Source: Pedobacter sp. MC2016-05
GTDB taxonomy: Bacteria; Bacteroidota; Bacteroidia; Sphingobacteriales; Sphingobacteriaceae
Direction: 5' to 3'
NCBI RefSeq assembly: GCF_026239735.1
Contig: NZ_JAPIVT010000014.1
Span: 1 to 64,000 of the forward strand
Length of the DNA: 64,000 nt
The notes beneath the pieces were generated by a model, which ran no database searches, had not been told where the DNA came from, and saw only the letters and a list, made by a program, of their open reading frames with translations. Made by a program: the position numbers and the translations under genes. Positions 19,834 to 28,505 of the stretch are shown piece after piece; the first letter of the stretch is position 1, and every line of letters starts with the position of its first letter.

Positions 19834-19907
19834 GGGCCTATAGCTCAGCTGGTTAGAGTAGAAGACTCATAATCTTTTGGTCCCTGGTTCGAGCCCAGGT
19901 GGGCCCA
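19834..19907 (+). tRNA. tRNA-Met (anticodon CAU)
   Basis: A full cloverleaf can be drawn. The 7-base acceptor stem pairs 19834-19840 with 19900-19906, with one G-U. The D arm is GCTC...GAGT, the anticodon loop CTCATAA gives anticodon CAU, and the T arm is CCTGG/CCAGG with TTCGAGC. The discriminator base is A and CCA is not encoded. The sequence resembles elongator tRNA-Met; an Ile2 tRNA modified at C34 cannot be excluded by eye. Confidence 0.93.
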
Positions 19908-19920
19908 CATACAAAAAGTC

Positions 19921-19950
19921 GCCCTTCGGTTTATTCTGAAGGGCTTTTTT
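19921..19950 (+). terminator. Terminator of the tRNA gene
   Basis: GCCCTTC at 19921-19927 pairs with GAAGGGC, followed at once by a run of six T residues. A standard intrinsic terminator placed just after the tRNA. Confidence 0.85.
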
Positions 19951-19983
19951 GTAATTTGTTATTACCAGCATTTCAATTTGAGA

Positions 19984-20328
19984 TTACTCAATCTCCTCAA
20001 CTGTAACCGCTCCATCTACACAATAAATTAATGCTTTAGTATCGTCACGTTTATCATTTACCAAAACTTTGGTATTGATAATGCACAATTTGGCGGCAAG
20101 TTCATCAGATATTTCCGACCATTCCTGGCTTACTCTTTCTAAGTGCGCCATTTTACGCTCCCTTTCTGCGTAATTGGTCACATATTTTTCTGCTTCATCC
20201 GCAGAGATATAATCTTCTTCGGAAAGATCTTTCAATGGCGTTTCATCAATATTTTTCTTCGCTAATTCAACCTCCAAAATAATATCTTGGTATTGATCGA
20301 AAAGTTGTTGTATGCTTAGTCCATTCAT
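19984..20328 (-). CDS. Small acidic helical protein, unknown function
   Basis: 114 residues, acidic and predicted largely helical up to about residue 85 (AKKNIDETPLKDLSEEDY, NYAERERKMAHLERVSQEW), ending in a short strand-like segment (TKALIYCVDGAVTVEEIE). There is no signal peptide, membrane segment or metal motif. It is convergent with the tRNA gene. Family not recognised; it reads as a real coding sequence because composition and length are normal for the neighbourhood. Confidence 0.55.
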   Translation of the reverse strand: MNGLSIQQLFDQYQDIILEVELAKKNIDETPLKDLSEEDYISADEAEKYVTNYAERERKMAHLERVSQEWSEISDELAAKLCIINTKVLVNDKRDDTKALIYCVDGAVTVEEIE

Positions 20329-20438
20329 GAAGATATAACCAATTAAAGTTTATTAGGTTTTAATTTTAGCAATCAATTGTTTAGCAAAGTACTAATGGCA
20401 ACAACAATTACCTCGAAATAGATGTTGAATAGTAGCTT

Positions 20439-21218
20439 ATGAACAACATCAACACTGAAAAATATTATCTCGGAACAAGTGGTTTGCTTTTGCCAGTACC
20501 AAATAAATCTTTCTATCCGGTAGAATTTCAGGATAAATCCAGGCTGGTTTATTATAGCAGTTTAATGAATAGCATAGAAATTAACAGTTCTTTTTATAAA
20601 ATTCCGCAACCATTAACAGTAAGCAAATGGCGGGAAGAAGTTGGAGAAGACTTTAAGTTTACTTTTAAACTGTTTAAGGGAATTACCCATCAAAAAAAAC
20701 TGGCGTTTGATCCTGCAGAAATCTCACAATTTTTCAACGTAATCAACCGTGTTGAGGATAAAAACGGTTGCCTGTTGGTTCAGCTACCGCCCAGTATTCG
20801 CCTTGCGGATTTCTCGCAACTTCGAAGCTTAATGGAGAATTTACACAGTTACAATATCGGTAACAAATGGAAGATTGCGGTAGAGTTACGGCACCCATCT
20901 CTTTATGTTGAAGAAATTAGCGAATTGTTAACCGAATTTAGTTTCGCTTCTGTTATTCACGATAAGTCCTTCAGCGCTAGTCCGATGGAGTTTAATGATG
21001 TTTCATTTGTGTACTTGCGGTTTCATGGACCTGGTGGAAATTATAAAGGGAGTTATGACGAGGCATTTCTTTCTGAATATGCTATCTATATAAAAGATTG
21101 GATGATGGAAGGAAAGGAAGTTTTCATTTACTTCAACAACACAATGGGTAATGCACATGGAAATATCAGTACACTTCAATCGATGATTAAAGAATCAAGC
21201 AATATCGGCGAATATTAA
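20439..21218 (+). CDS. DUF72 (YecE-like) family protein
   Basis: 259 residues. The opening YYLGTSGLL, then SRLVYYSSLMNSIEINSSFY, FKFTFKLFKGITH and VYLRFHGPGG are the hallmarks of DUF72, a TIM-barrel family without an established reaction. Length is usual. The DUF4385 gene follows after 12 bases on the same strand and is probably co-transcribed. Cytosolic, no signal peptide. Confidence 0.88.
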   Translation: MNNINTEKYYLGTSGLLLPVPNKSFYPVEFQDKSRLVYYSSLMNSIEINSSFYKIPQPLTVSKWREEVGEDFKFTFKLFKGITHQKKLAFDPAEISQFFNVINRVEDKNGCLLVQLPPSIRLADFSQLRSLMENLHSYNIGNKWKIAVELRHPSLYVEEISELLTEFSFASVIHDKSFSASPMEFNDVSFVYLRFHGPGGNYKGSYDEAFLSEYAIYIKDWMMEGKEVFIYFNNTMGNAHGNISTLQSMIKESSNIGEY

Positions 21219-21230
21219 AACCAAATGTAA

Positions 21231-21788
21231 ATGGAAGATCATTCAGCAAAAGAAAAACTTTCCACGCCGTCCTATCTCAACTTTGACGTTTCTAAATATG
21301 CCTGGAAGCCAGATATTGATTATAGGGAAAATCCAGAAAAGTATAAGGTTGGAAAAGGTGAGCAAGGCGTTTTAATCTGCGAGCCTTATAAATCAGAAAT
21401 CGGTCCTTTTTGGCGATTCAAAAATCCGGAAATCGCAAAGGAAAGCGCTGAAAAAATCTATCAATTATTTGAAACTTATTTATCAAATAACGAATTTGTT
21501 GGTGCTGATCTCGCCAGGAAATACCTGCAAATGGGTTATACCAGGGCAAGGAGATATGCAAATTATAAAGGCGGCAAAAAGTACGATGCGAACAACGGTT
21601 ATTCACCTCTGGAGCGTGCACTGGTGAGGAGGAGAAGGCAAAAGCTGCCGATATATTTTATGGGTTTTGGAAAAGGGCAGAGAATGATCCGAATTATCGA
21701 AGTCAGAAACAGCAATGGAAAATTGAATTGGGTTAGCTTAAATATAAGTTTCATTGTGAGAATTAATTTCTTAGCATCGACGGTATAA
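21231..21788 (+). pseudogene. DUF4385 family protein, frameshifted near its 3' end
   Basis: The first ~131 codons match DUF4385 (YRENPEKYKVGKGEQGVL, PFWRFKNPEIAKESAEKIYQ, GYTRARRYANYKGGKKY). From about 21626 the family-like C-terminus continues in the -1 frame: GAG GAG GAG AAG GCA and so on, giving AKAADIFYGFWKRAEND and ending QWKIELG with a stop at 21734-21736. The original frame instead reads a run of arginines and an unrelated 50-residue tail to 21788. One missing base in the purine-rich run at 21626-21638 explains this. It is a true mutation or an assembly error; no good slippery heptamer is present. Confidence 0.75.
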
Positions 21789-21871
21789 AAACTTAATTTG
21801 ATAAAACAAAGCCGCTAAATAAATGATTGTGTTATTAATTGGATAGTTAAAAACTGATAACATTTATCGCA

Positions 21872-22489
21872 ATGGAAAGAGAAATTATCGGAAAAGATCA
21901 TGTTCCAGTACATCAAAGTGGAGCTGAAACAGATGCAGTAGAAAATGTTGAATTCGACAGTGAACAAGAAGCTACCGCATTTTATCAAGTTGTTAAGCAT
22001 CGGTTATCGGATGTAAATAATTGGGGTTCGTTATCCAGCATTCCATTATCATCTTTCAAACTTTTTGATCATGCTGGCCGAGCCTGCGATCGTGAAGTGG
22101 AGGAGGGCGACTACATCCGAATTGATATTCCCGGACCAGGAACGCGATTAGGAAAGGGTTACGATTGGGTGCATGTAGAATCAGTTTTTTCTGAAGTAGA
22201 TTTCGATCAGGACATTTTTACCATTCGGGTTCGTCCATCAGCGCATCCACTGGAGCCAGATGGAAAAATCGCTCACTTTTTAACGTCGCGAGCCACCTCT
22301 ACATTTCAAATTAAACGAATCAAAAACTTCGTGTATGCAGAGGAACATGCTCGCAACGAATCGCCAAATTTTGAAACTGGTAATGGATTAGATAACTTTC
22401 GAAATGCTATAGTGGGCACAGCGGCCAGAATTGGCTTCTCTTATCCACAATGGAAAAGCCTTGTTAAAGGCTTGCTAAAAGGGAATTAG
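21872..22489 (+). CDS. Conserved-looking hypothetical protein
   Basis: 205 residues. The middle has an alternating strand pattern with a possible nucleic-acid- or ligand-binding barrel (EEGDYIRIDIPGPGTRLGKGYDWVHVESV, FTIRVRPSAHP). The C-terminus has helices and a conserved-looking FSYPQWKSLVKGLLKG. No signal or membrane segment and no named family recognised. Stand-alone, with a hairpin after its stop. Confidence 0.6.
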   Translation: MEREIIGKDHVPVHQSGAETDAVENVEFDSEQEATAFYQVVKHRLSDVNNWGSLSSIPLSSFKLFDHAGRACDREVEEGDYIRIDIPGPGTRLGKGYDWVHVESVFSEVDFDQDIFTIRVRPSAHPLEPDGKIAHFLTSRATSTFQIKRIKNFVYAEEHARNESPNFETGNGLDNFRNAIVGTAARIGFSYPQWKSLVKGLLKGN

Positions 22490-22501
22490 GAAATTATTAT
22501 T

Positions 22502-22541
22502 ACAGAGAGGATAAGTAGACAACTACTCTTATCTTCTCTGT
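22502..22541. terminator. Hairpin between convergent genes
   Basis: An inverted repeat with outer arms ACAGAGAGGATAAG and CTTATCTTCTCTGT, one mismatch and a 2-base bulge, lies between the end of the 205-residue protein gene and the end of the minus-strand gene at 22550. The tail is only weakly T-rich. Its position suggests a shared terminator. Confidence 0.55.
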
Positions 22542-22549
22542 TTCAATAT

Positions 22550-22894
22550 TTATCCCTCATTAATATGGCGGTGCAGATATTCTTCAACGTTAATTAAATC
22601 GTGATCAACTTGCTCTTTCGCTGTTGCCGAATCGTAATGTAAAGAGTCCTCGGCAAATTCGCTCAGTAAGGTGATTTTTAAATCTTTTTCCTCATCTGAT
22701 GCATGAAATTCATTACTGCGGCCTACTACGGTAAATATGCCTTCTACACTATCATGTAAAAAACTATATTTCACTTCAAACCGATCGCTATCTTCGGTTG
22801 GCACTTCTGCAATTTCGGTGTATTCACGTTCTTCAACCGTTTCTAACCCTTGCTTTAACAATTTTATTGCTTGTTGTTTTTTTTCTTCAGTCAT
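22550..22894 (-). CDS. Small acidic protein, unknown function
   Basis: 114 residues from ATG at 22894 (MTEEKKQQAIKLL). An in-frame start at 22933 would add 13 residues and cannot be excluded. It is acidic, with an N-terminal helix followed by a strand-rich section (DRFEVKYSFLHDSVEGIFTVVGR) and a C-terminal helix ending EEYLHRHINEG. First of three small minus-strand genes in a row (22550-23476). Function unknown. Confidence 0.55.
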   Translation of the reverse strand: MTEEKKQQAIKLLKQGLETVEEREYTEIAEVPTEDSDRFEVKYSFLHDSVEGIFTVVGRSNEFHASDEEKDLKITLLSEFAEDSLHYDSATAKEQVDHDLINVEEYLHRHINEG

Positions 22895-22962
22895 AATATC
22901 GAATATTTTTAAAACAAACACTTCTTCCTCCACAAGGTTTTACCAGGTCTTATATTATCTAC

Positions 22963-23166
22963 CTAATGGTTAGCATCTGCGGGAGCATTTGTTGTAGAAT
23001 CTGCCATATTGTTTGCGTTAGTACTATCTTTTGTTGTCGTATCCAAAGATGTTGAATCAGTATATTGATTCATTTTATCAGCATTTTCCTGATCGGCTTG
23101 TTTGCCATTACAGGCTGCAAACGAAGCACAAATAGCTAAGCCAATTATTAAAAATTTTGCTTTCAT
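22963..23166 (-). CDS. Small low-complexity lipoprotein
   Basis: 67 residues with a clear lipoprotein signal ending SFAAC (Cys19). The mature part is short and made largely of Asp, Thr, Ser, Asn and Ala, so it is probably disordered. It lies between two other small minus-strand genes. Such short lipoproteins are common in this group and have no known role. Confidence 0.65.
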   Translation of the reverse strand: MKAKFLIIGLAICASFAACNGKQADQENADKMNQYTDSTSLDTTTKDSTNANNMADSTTNAPADANH

Positions 23167-23191
23167 AATAGATATATTTTAAATAATGTAT

Positions 23192-23476
23192 TTACCCAGC
23201 GGCTGAAACCGATTCACTCAAAGCGCCAACATATTCAAATGTGGCAAAGGCATTTCCATGTTTTGTACGAACAATTCCTCTAAAGCTTGATGGGTAATCT
23301 CCAACAGATTCCCAAACCAGTTTTGCCGCATTGGCATAAACAACCAAATCGGTATCATCTTTCACAATAAAGGTCATCGTGTTGTCTCCTTCAATGCCGC
23401 CTCGAAAACTATCTATAAACTGGGTTCTGTAATAATCGTTGGGAATCAATAATCCCTCATCACTTATTTTCATCAT
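23192..23476 (-). CDS. Small hypothetical protein
   Basis: 94 residues with a beta-rich pattern (TMTFIVKDDTDLVVYANAAKLVW, GNAFATFEYVGAL), no signal peptide and no membrane segment. Two methionines at the start leave the first residue uncertain. The third small minus-strand gene in a row, 25 bases upstream of the lipoprotein gene. Family not recognised. Confidence 0.55.
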   Translation of the reverse strand: MMKISDEGLLIPNDYYRTQFIDSFRGGIEGDNTMTFIVKDDTDLVVYANAAKLVWESVGDYPSSFRGIVRTKHGNAFATFEYVGALSESVSAAG

Positions 23477-23597
23477 AAAATTTTAAATGTATTAAGCGCA
23501 ACCGAACTGAATTGGCCTATTAACTTAACATGATCTTTTCAAATAAGTTTGGGAAATTGATTTATTGAAATGAAAAATCGCTATTTAATTCATCTTA

Positions 23598-25031
23598 TTG
23601 GATCATCATGATGTTCGACTAGGTGTTAAGCTATCCTACAACTTTAATGTTTGTGAACAAACTTTAGAGGTCTCATTTTGTTTAGTTGATAAATCATTCA
23701 CTTTGGAAAATTCTCGCCCAATTGATCTTGCTTTATTAGTTCAGCACAAACTTCGTCTCACCAGGAGTAAACAATTGCTTCCAGAATTGGCCGTGTTAGA
23801 AAATTTGTTCGATTGTCTCTTTTACTCTAGTATGTGTAAAGAGGAAAGTGATTTGACCCGAGTTACAGTTACGTTAATCAATCCCGATAATCCCGATCCT
23901 GCTCCGCCAGCAAACTTAGTTCCAGAGCGCTGGAGTTGTATTGCTTTCGATCGAAGAATCCCCATGACGACTAAATCATTGGCCAAACTATCGAAAGCGG
24001 CGGACCCTTCGAGCACTTCTTTGGCCGTATATTTTGACGATAAAGGTCGTCTTTACGTTTGGGGAATGATTGATCAGGCCATGCACTATCAAAATTTTCT
24101 CAACTACGAATCTGACATGTACTCTGAACAACCAGGGTTATTTCAGGTTGCTGTGAGCGATATTGGAACACTACATGTGTTTTTTGATTATGAACTTTTA
24201 GCTACACTTAAACAAAATGTTTTGGTTAAAAGGTATCTCGATGTACTTACCATTGGGCCAATATCTAAAATGATAAAGAAAAATGCTGACTTTCTGAAAG
24301 TGGCATTAAGAACTTATATCGATCAGGTTCATCCAACGGAACAATACACAGAGTGGGAAGAGTTTTTGGATGGTTTATGGATTCAAACCTTTTCACGACT
24401 GTTGTTGAAAATTCAAAACTATCAGCACGGTGGCGCAATTTTAATCGCTCCAGATACAATTGATTTAGATGTTAAATACAAAATACACTACGATCGGCTT
24501 GCACAGGCCTTGATTGCACATGCAAAGGCATCCATAGACCAGTATGTAGTTGAAAATAGAATTTACAGTGATTTTAAAAAAGGAAGAAGATCGGTTGCCC
24601 GCAATACCTATCAAAAAGAAACAGAGCTATTCTTCCATAAAAAAGGCACAGCCGATGAAATTAAAGGCGCTATTAGTTTTATAGCATCGCAAAGTTGCGT
24701 AGATGGCGTGATATTGTTTAATGAAAGCATGGTTGCAAATGGTTTTGGAGCGGTTTTAAGATCGAAGAAAATGCCTCGAAAAATCTTTGTTTCCAATACC
24801 TCTACTGCAACTCCAAAATCGCTTGTACCGCATGATCCTAAACATTATGGAACCAGACACAGATCTATGATTTCCTATTGCTGGAATCATCCTTCGGCGC
24901 TTGGTTTTGTGATTTCGCAAGATGGAGAAATTAGAGCCTTTTCTAAAATTGAAGATAAATTAATTATGTGGGAGAATATAAAAACACAGCAGTATAAAAC
25001 CAGCCGCTCCGGCAGGCGAAATCAACAGTAG
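23598..25031 (+). CDS. DisA_N-like (DACNV-type) putative sensor protein
   Basis: 477 residues. The C-terminal 150 residues resemble a diadenylate-cyclase fold: DGVILF at 369-374 stands where active enzymes have DGA, and GTRHRSM at 418-424 where they have GxRHRxA/T. FVISQDGEIRAF then matches the closing VSQExGxI strand. The glutamate expected soon after RHR in active enzymes is not obvious, which fits the non-catalytic DACNV sensor branch better than a working cyclase. The N-terminal 340 residues are unassigned. The only usable start is TTG at 23598, because TAA lies four codons upstream and no early ATG exists. Confidence 0.7.
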   Translation: MDHHDVRLGVKLSYNFNVCEQTLEVSFCLVDKSFTLENSRPIDLALLVQHKLRLTRSKQLLPELAVLENLFDCLFYSSMCKEESDLTRVTVTLINPDNPDPAPPANLVPERWSCIAFDRRIPMTTKSLAKLSKAADPSSTSLAVYFDDKGRLYVWGMIDQAMHYQNFLNYESDMYSEQPGLFQVAVSDIGTLHVFFDYELLATLKQNVLVKRYLDVLTIGPISKMIKKNADFLKVALRTYIDQVHPTEQYTEWEEFLDGLWIQTFSRLLLKIQNYQHGGAILIAPDTIDLDVKYKIHYDRLAQALIAHAKASIDQYVVENRIYSDFKKGRRSVARNTYQKETELFFHKKGTADEIKGAISFIASQSCVDGVILFNESMVANGFGAVLRSKKMPRKIFVSNTSTATPKSLVPHDPKHYGTRHRSMISYCWNHPSALGFVISQDGEIRAFSKIEDKLIMWENIKTQQYKTSRSGRRNQQ

Positions 25032-25235
25032 ATATTTCAGATATTCTAAATCGTTCACGATCAACAATAGAATTGTAAAATATATAGCTCAATACAAGTC
25101 TGAACCTTCCTGCATCACTTTTGTAAAATTTAGCGTAATTTTATATTTAATATTGGCAAACAATTTTAGCCTTAAAGTATTTAAAGAAAATGCATTTCTC
25201 CCGAACAAATAAATTAGTACAATTAGAATCTATTC

Positions 25236-26453
25236 ATGAGCTATAAACAATTGCAGGAAAACGTAGAAAAGTACGTAAGCGATTATTTTCGCAACCACAG
25301 CGACCCGCGATTGGTTTATCATAATTTTGAGCATACTGAAGAGGTAGTAAAGGCCGCTCAGCAAATCGCAAACCACTACCAGCTTAGTGATAAGGATTTT
25401 TTTACGGTCACTGTCGCTGCCTACTTCCACGATACAGGTTATTATGATGATGCTTTAAATCATGAAGTTAAAGGAGCCGAGCTTGCTGATAAATTTTTTG
25501 TTGAGCAGAACGTGGAAACCGAAATCAGAGACCAGGTAAAAAGTGCTATTATGGCTACCAAAATACCTCAATCTCCTAAAAATCAAATTGATAAAATTGT
25601 TTGTGATGCGGATTTGTTTCACCTTGGATTACCTGATTTTCGAAAGAAAGGAAAGCTAATGCACAAGGAGGCCGAGCTCATTCATAAAAAAGATATTAGT
25701 AAGTTGGAATGGCGAAAAAAAGATATTCAGTTTATGGAATCTCACCGCTACCAAACTGATTATGCCATTCTTTTACTTAACGACCAGAAGCAAGCCAATA
25801 TTAGCAAGCTGAAAAGCAAGTTAACGCCTCAGGAGGTCATTAATACCGAATTGCAAGAGCCGAAAAACTTTGCGCCGGCAATAGATTTGTCAAAGGTTAA
25901 AAAGAAAGGTAAAGATGATCGGCCAGACAAAGGTATTGAGACCATGTTTAGGATTACAGCAACGAATAACCAGCGTTTGAGTGATATGGCTGATAATAAA
26001 GCCCACATCCTCATTACCGTAAATTCTATTATGCTTTCCTTAATTGTGAGTTTATTGCTAAGAAGGTTAGAAGATCATGGAAACTTAATTATTCCAACGT
26101 TTATTCTGCTTATTGTTAGTTTAACCTGTGTGGTGGTTTCTATTTTATCAACCAGACCTTCGATTCCTAAAGGGGAATTTACGCAGCAAGATATGGATGA
26201 TAAGAAGGTTAATTTACTTTTCTTTGGAAATTTTTACAAAATGAGCTTGCCTAGTTATACCGAGGGGATGATCAAAGTAATGAACGACAAAGATTTTCTT
26301 TATGGAACCTTGATAACCGATGTTTATTCGCAAGGTGTAGTATTGGGTAGGAAGTATAAACTGATTCGTTTAGCCTACAATATTTTTATGTGGGGGTTAA
26401 TTGCTGCGGTTTTTGCATTTGTAATCGCTTATGCGGCTTACGGTAAACTTTAA
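25236..26453 (+). CDS. HD phosphohydrolase fused to a Pycsar-effector-type membrane domain
   Basis: 405 residues. The N-terminal HD domain carries His29/His33 (YHNFEH), His65-Asp66 (YFHDTGY) and Asp124 (CDADLFHLG), a complete metal set. After a charged linker, residues about 235-405 match the DUF5706/PycTM family: DNKAHILITVNSIMLSL begins the first helix (about 254-280), with further helices near 286-306 and 378-402. PycTM proteins are membrane effectors gated by cyclic nucleotides. The HD part may cut the ligand, giving self-limiting signalling (inference). The stop overlaps the ppk1 start (TAATG). Confidence 0.85.
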   Translation: MSYKQLQENVEKYVSDYFRNHSDPRLVYHNFEHTEEVVKAAQQIANHYQLSDKDFFTVTVAAYFHDTGYYDDALNHEVKGAELADKFFVEQNVETEIRDQVKSAIMATKIPQSPKNQIDKIVCDADLFHLGLPDFRKKGKLMHKEAELIHKKDISKLEWRKKDIQFMESHRYQTDYAILLLNDQKQANISKLKSKLTPQEVINTELQEPKNFAPAIDLSKVKKKGKDDRPDKGIETMFRITATNNQRLSDMADNKAHILITVNSIMLSLIVSLLLRRLEDHGNLIIPTFILLIVSLTCVVVSILSTRPSIPKGEFTQQDMDDKKVNLLFFGNFYKMSLPSYTEGMIKVMNDKDFLYGTLITDVYSQGVVLGRKYKLIRLAYNIFMWGLIAAVFAFVIAYAAYGKL

Positions 26454-28495
26454 TGGCTGCAATGATCGAAACTTCTTTTTTTAACCGCGATTTAAGCTGG
26501 CTGAAATTTAATGAACGTGTGCTAATGGAAGCCGAACGCGAATCGGTTCCGTTGCTGGAAAGAATTAAATTTTTATCAATTTTTTCATCTAATCTTGATG
26601 AATTTTATCGGGTACGCATGCCTGTACTTTTAGCTTTGGAAAAATTGAGCAGCAGAGAGGATAATGATATCCATATCGAAGAAGATCTGTTAAAAAGAGC
26701 CAATCAATTAATTTCTGATCAGCAACAGCGCTTCGGGAAAATATTAAAAAGCAGTATTATTCCAGCGCTTAAATCAAATAAAATAAATCTCGTTTATGGG
26801 GAGGTTTATCCAGCAGAAATTCAAAAATCAATCACCCAATATTTTTTAAGTCAGGTTTTAGCTTTTTTGCAGCCAGTTTTTATTGATGAGAAAACCCAAT
26901 TCTTTCCAGCTAATAATGAGCTTTACTTCTTAATTACACTTAAAAAAGATTCAGATACTAAGGCTGTTATTTTAAATATTCCCTCAAATGAATTGCTTCG
27001 TTTTTATAAAGTAGAATCGGAGAATGAAACCTTTGTTGTTTTTTTGGATGATATTATCCGTTTTCATTTAAATCGCATTTTTCCGAATGATGAAATTACG
27101 GGATGTTTTAGTTTTAAAATAACGAGAGACGCGGAGATTGACCTCAAGGATGAATACTCCGGAAGCTTATCGGAGCAGTTAGAGAAGCAATTGCAAAAAC
27201 GCGATTTAGGTTTAGCTACCCGTTTTCTCCACCAGCCTGGAATTCCAATTAATGTATTGGTTTTAGTGAAGAAAATCTTCAATCTAAAAAAAGCCAACAA
27301 TATAGAAGGAGGTCAATACCACAACCTGAAAGATTTGATGTCTTTTCCTGTAAAATCGGATAAACTTTCCAATGATTCGTGGCCGAAAATATGTAATACC
27401 GATTTTAATGATGGTTCTTTAACAGAGGCTATTTACAAAAACGATATCATTGTACACACCCCTTATCAGAGTTACGATAGTGTTTTACGTTTCTTTAATG
27501 AAGCTGCCATTGACGAAACTGTACAGGAGATTTATGTTACACTCTATCGCGTAGCAAGCGATTCGAAAATTGTAAATGCCTTAATCAGCGCTGCAAAAAA
27601 CGGGAAAAAAGTAACTGTTTTAGTAGAGCTTAAGGCCCGTTTCGATGAAGCAAACAATATTAAATGGGCAAAAAAAATGAAAGCGGTTGGGGTAGATATC
27701 ATCTACAGTGTTACCGCTTTAAAAGTACATGCAAAAGTTGCCTTGGTTAAGCGCAAAGTTGAGGGTAGAATGCGGTACGTAGGTTTATTTGCCACTGGTA
27801 ACTTCAATGAAACTACCGCCGGTTTTTATACAGATCACATTTTGATGACTGCAAATAAAGAAATGTTACGAGAAGTAGAACTGCTTTTTATTTTTCTAGC
27901 CAAACGTGTTAAACCAAGCGCAAATAATTTTATCGAATTTGATGAGTTATTGGTAGCGCAGTTTAATTTGCAACAAACATTTATTTCGCTTATTGAGCGT
28001 GAAATTCAATATGCAAAACAAGGAAAATCTGCCGCGATTACCATAAAAATGAATAACCTCGAAGAAAAGGTTTTAATTAACAAATTATATGAAGCCTCTG
28101 TTGCGGGTGTGCAAATTGATATGATTATTCGTGGCATTTGCAGGCTGATCCCAGGCGTAGCGGGCATGAGTGAAAATATTAAGGTAATCCGAATCGTCGA
28201 CCGTTATTTAGAACATGGTCGGGTTTTTGTTTTTCATAATCTTGGCTCTGAAGAGGTTTATATGGGCTCGGCCGATTGGATGAACCGGAACATTTACCGT
28301 AGGATAGAGGTTTGCTTTCCCATCTATGATCAAAAAGTAAAGCAAGAATTATTAGATATTATCAACCTTCAAAAACAGGATAATGTGCAAGCTGTTTTTA
28401 TAAATGAAAACATGGATAACGTATCAATTAAAAACGATCAAATCCAGGTTTCATCACAGCATGCTATTTATGAATACTTAAAAAATAAAAATTAA
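26453..28495 (+). CDS. ppk1: Polyphosphate kinase 1
   Basis: 680 residues, normal for PPK1. It makes long-chain polyphosphate reversibly from ATP. The start FFNRDLSWLKFNERVL, the middle TPYQSYDSVLRFFNEAA, and the catalytic region with His426 (VHAKVALV), FATGNFNETTAGFYTDH and His588 (LEHGRVFVFHN) are all present. It overlaps the HD-PycTM gene by one base, so the two are probably translated together. A second in-frame ATG lies three codons in. Confidence 0.95.
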   Translation: MAAMIETSFFNRDLSWLKFNERVLMEAERESVPLLERIKFLSIFSSNLDEFYRVRMPVLLALEKLSSREDNDIHIEEDLLKRANQLISDQQQRFGKILKSSIIPALKSNKINLVYGEVYPAEIQKSITQYFLSQVLAFLQPVFIDEKTQFFPANNELYFLITLKKDSDTKAVILNIPSNELLRFYKVESENETFVVFLDDIIRFHLNRIFPNDEITGCFSFKITRDAEIDLKDEYSGSLSEQLEKQLQKRDLGLATRFLHQPGIPINVLVLVKKIFNLKKANNIEGGQYHNLKDLMSFPVKSDKLSNDSWPKICNTDFNDGSLTEAIYKNDIIVHTPYQSYDSVLRFFNEAAIDETVQEIYVTLYRVASDSKIVNALISAAKNGKKVTVLVELKARFDEANNIKWAKKMKAVGVDIIYSVTALKVHAKVALVKRKVEGRMRYVGLFATGNFNETTAGFYTDHILMTANKEMLREVELLFIFLAKRVKPSANNFIEFDELLVAQFNLQQTFISLIEREIQYAKQGKSAAITIKMNNLEEKVLINKLYEASVAGVQIDMIIRGICRLIPGVAGMSENIKVIRIVDRYLEHGRVFVFHNLGSEEVYMGSADWMNRNIYRRIEVCFPIYDQKVKQELLDIINLQKQDNVQAVFINENMDNVSIKNDQIQVSSQHAIYEYLKNKN

Positions 28496-28505
28496 TTTTC
28501 TTCCC

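Noticed and set aside
21626..21645. Programmed -1 ribosomal frameshift in the DUF4385 gene
   Set aside because: No X-XXY-YYZ slippery heptamer is present near the switch and no strong downstream hairpin was found; a simple one-base deletion is likelier.
23598..28495. A classic Pycsar or CBASS anti-phage system
   Set aside because: No cyclase gene and no defence or mobile-element neighbours are seen. The PycTM-type domain is fused to an HD hydrolase beside housekeeping ppk1, so a signalling role is more likely.
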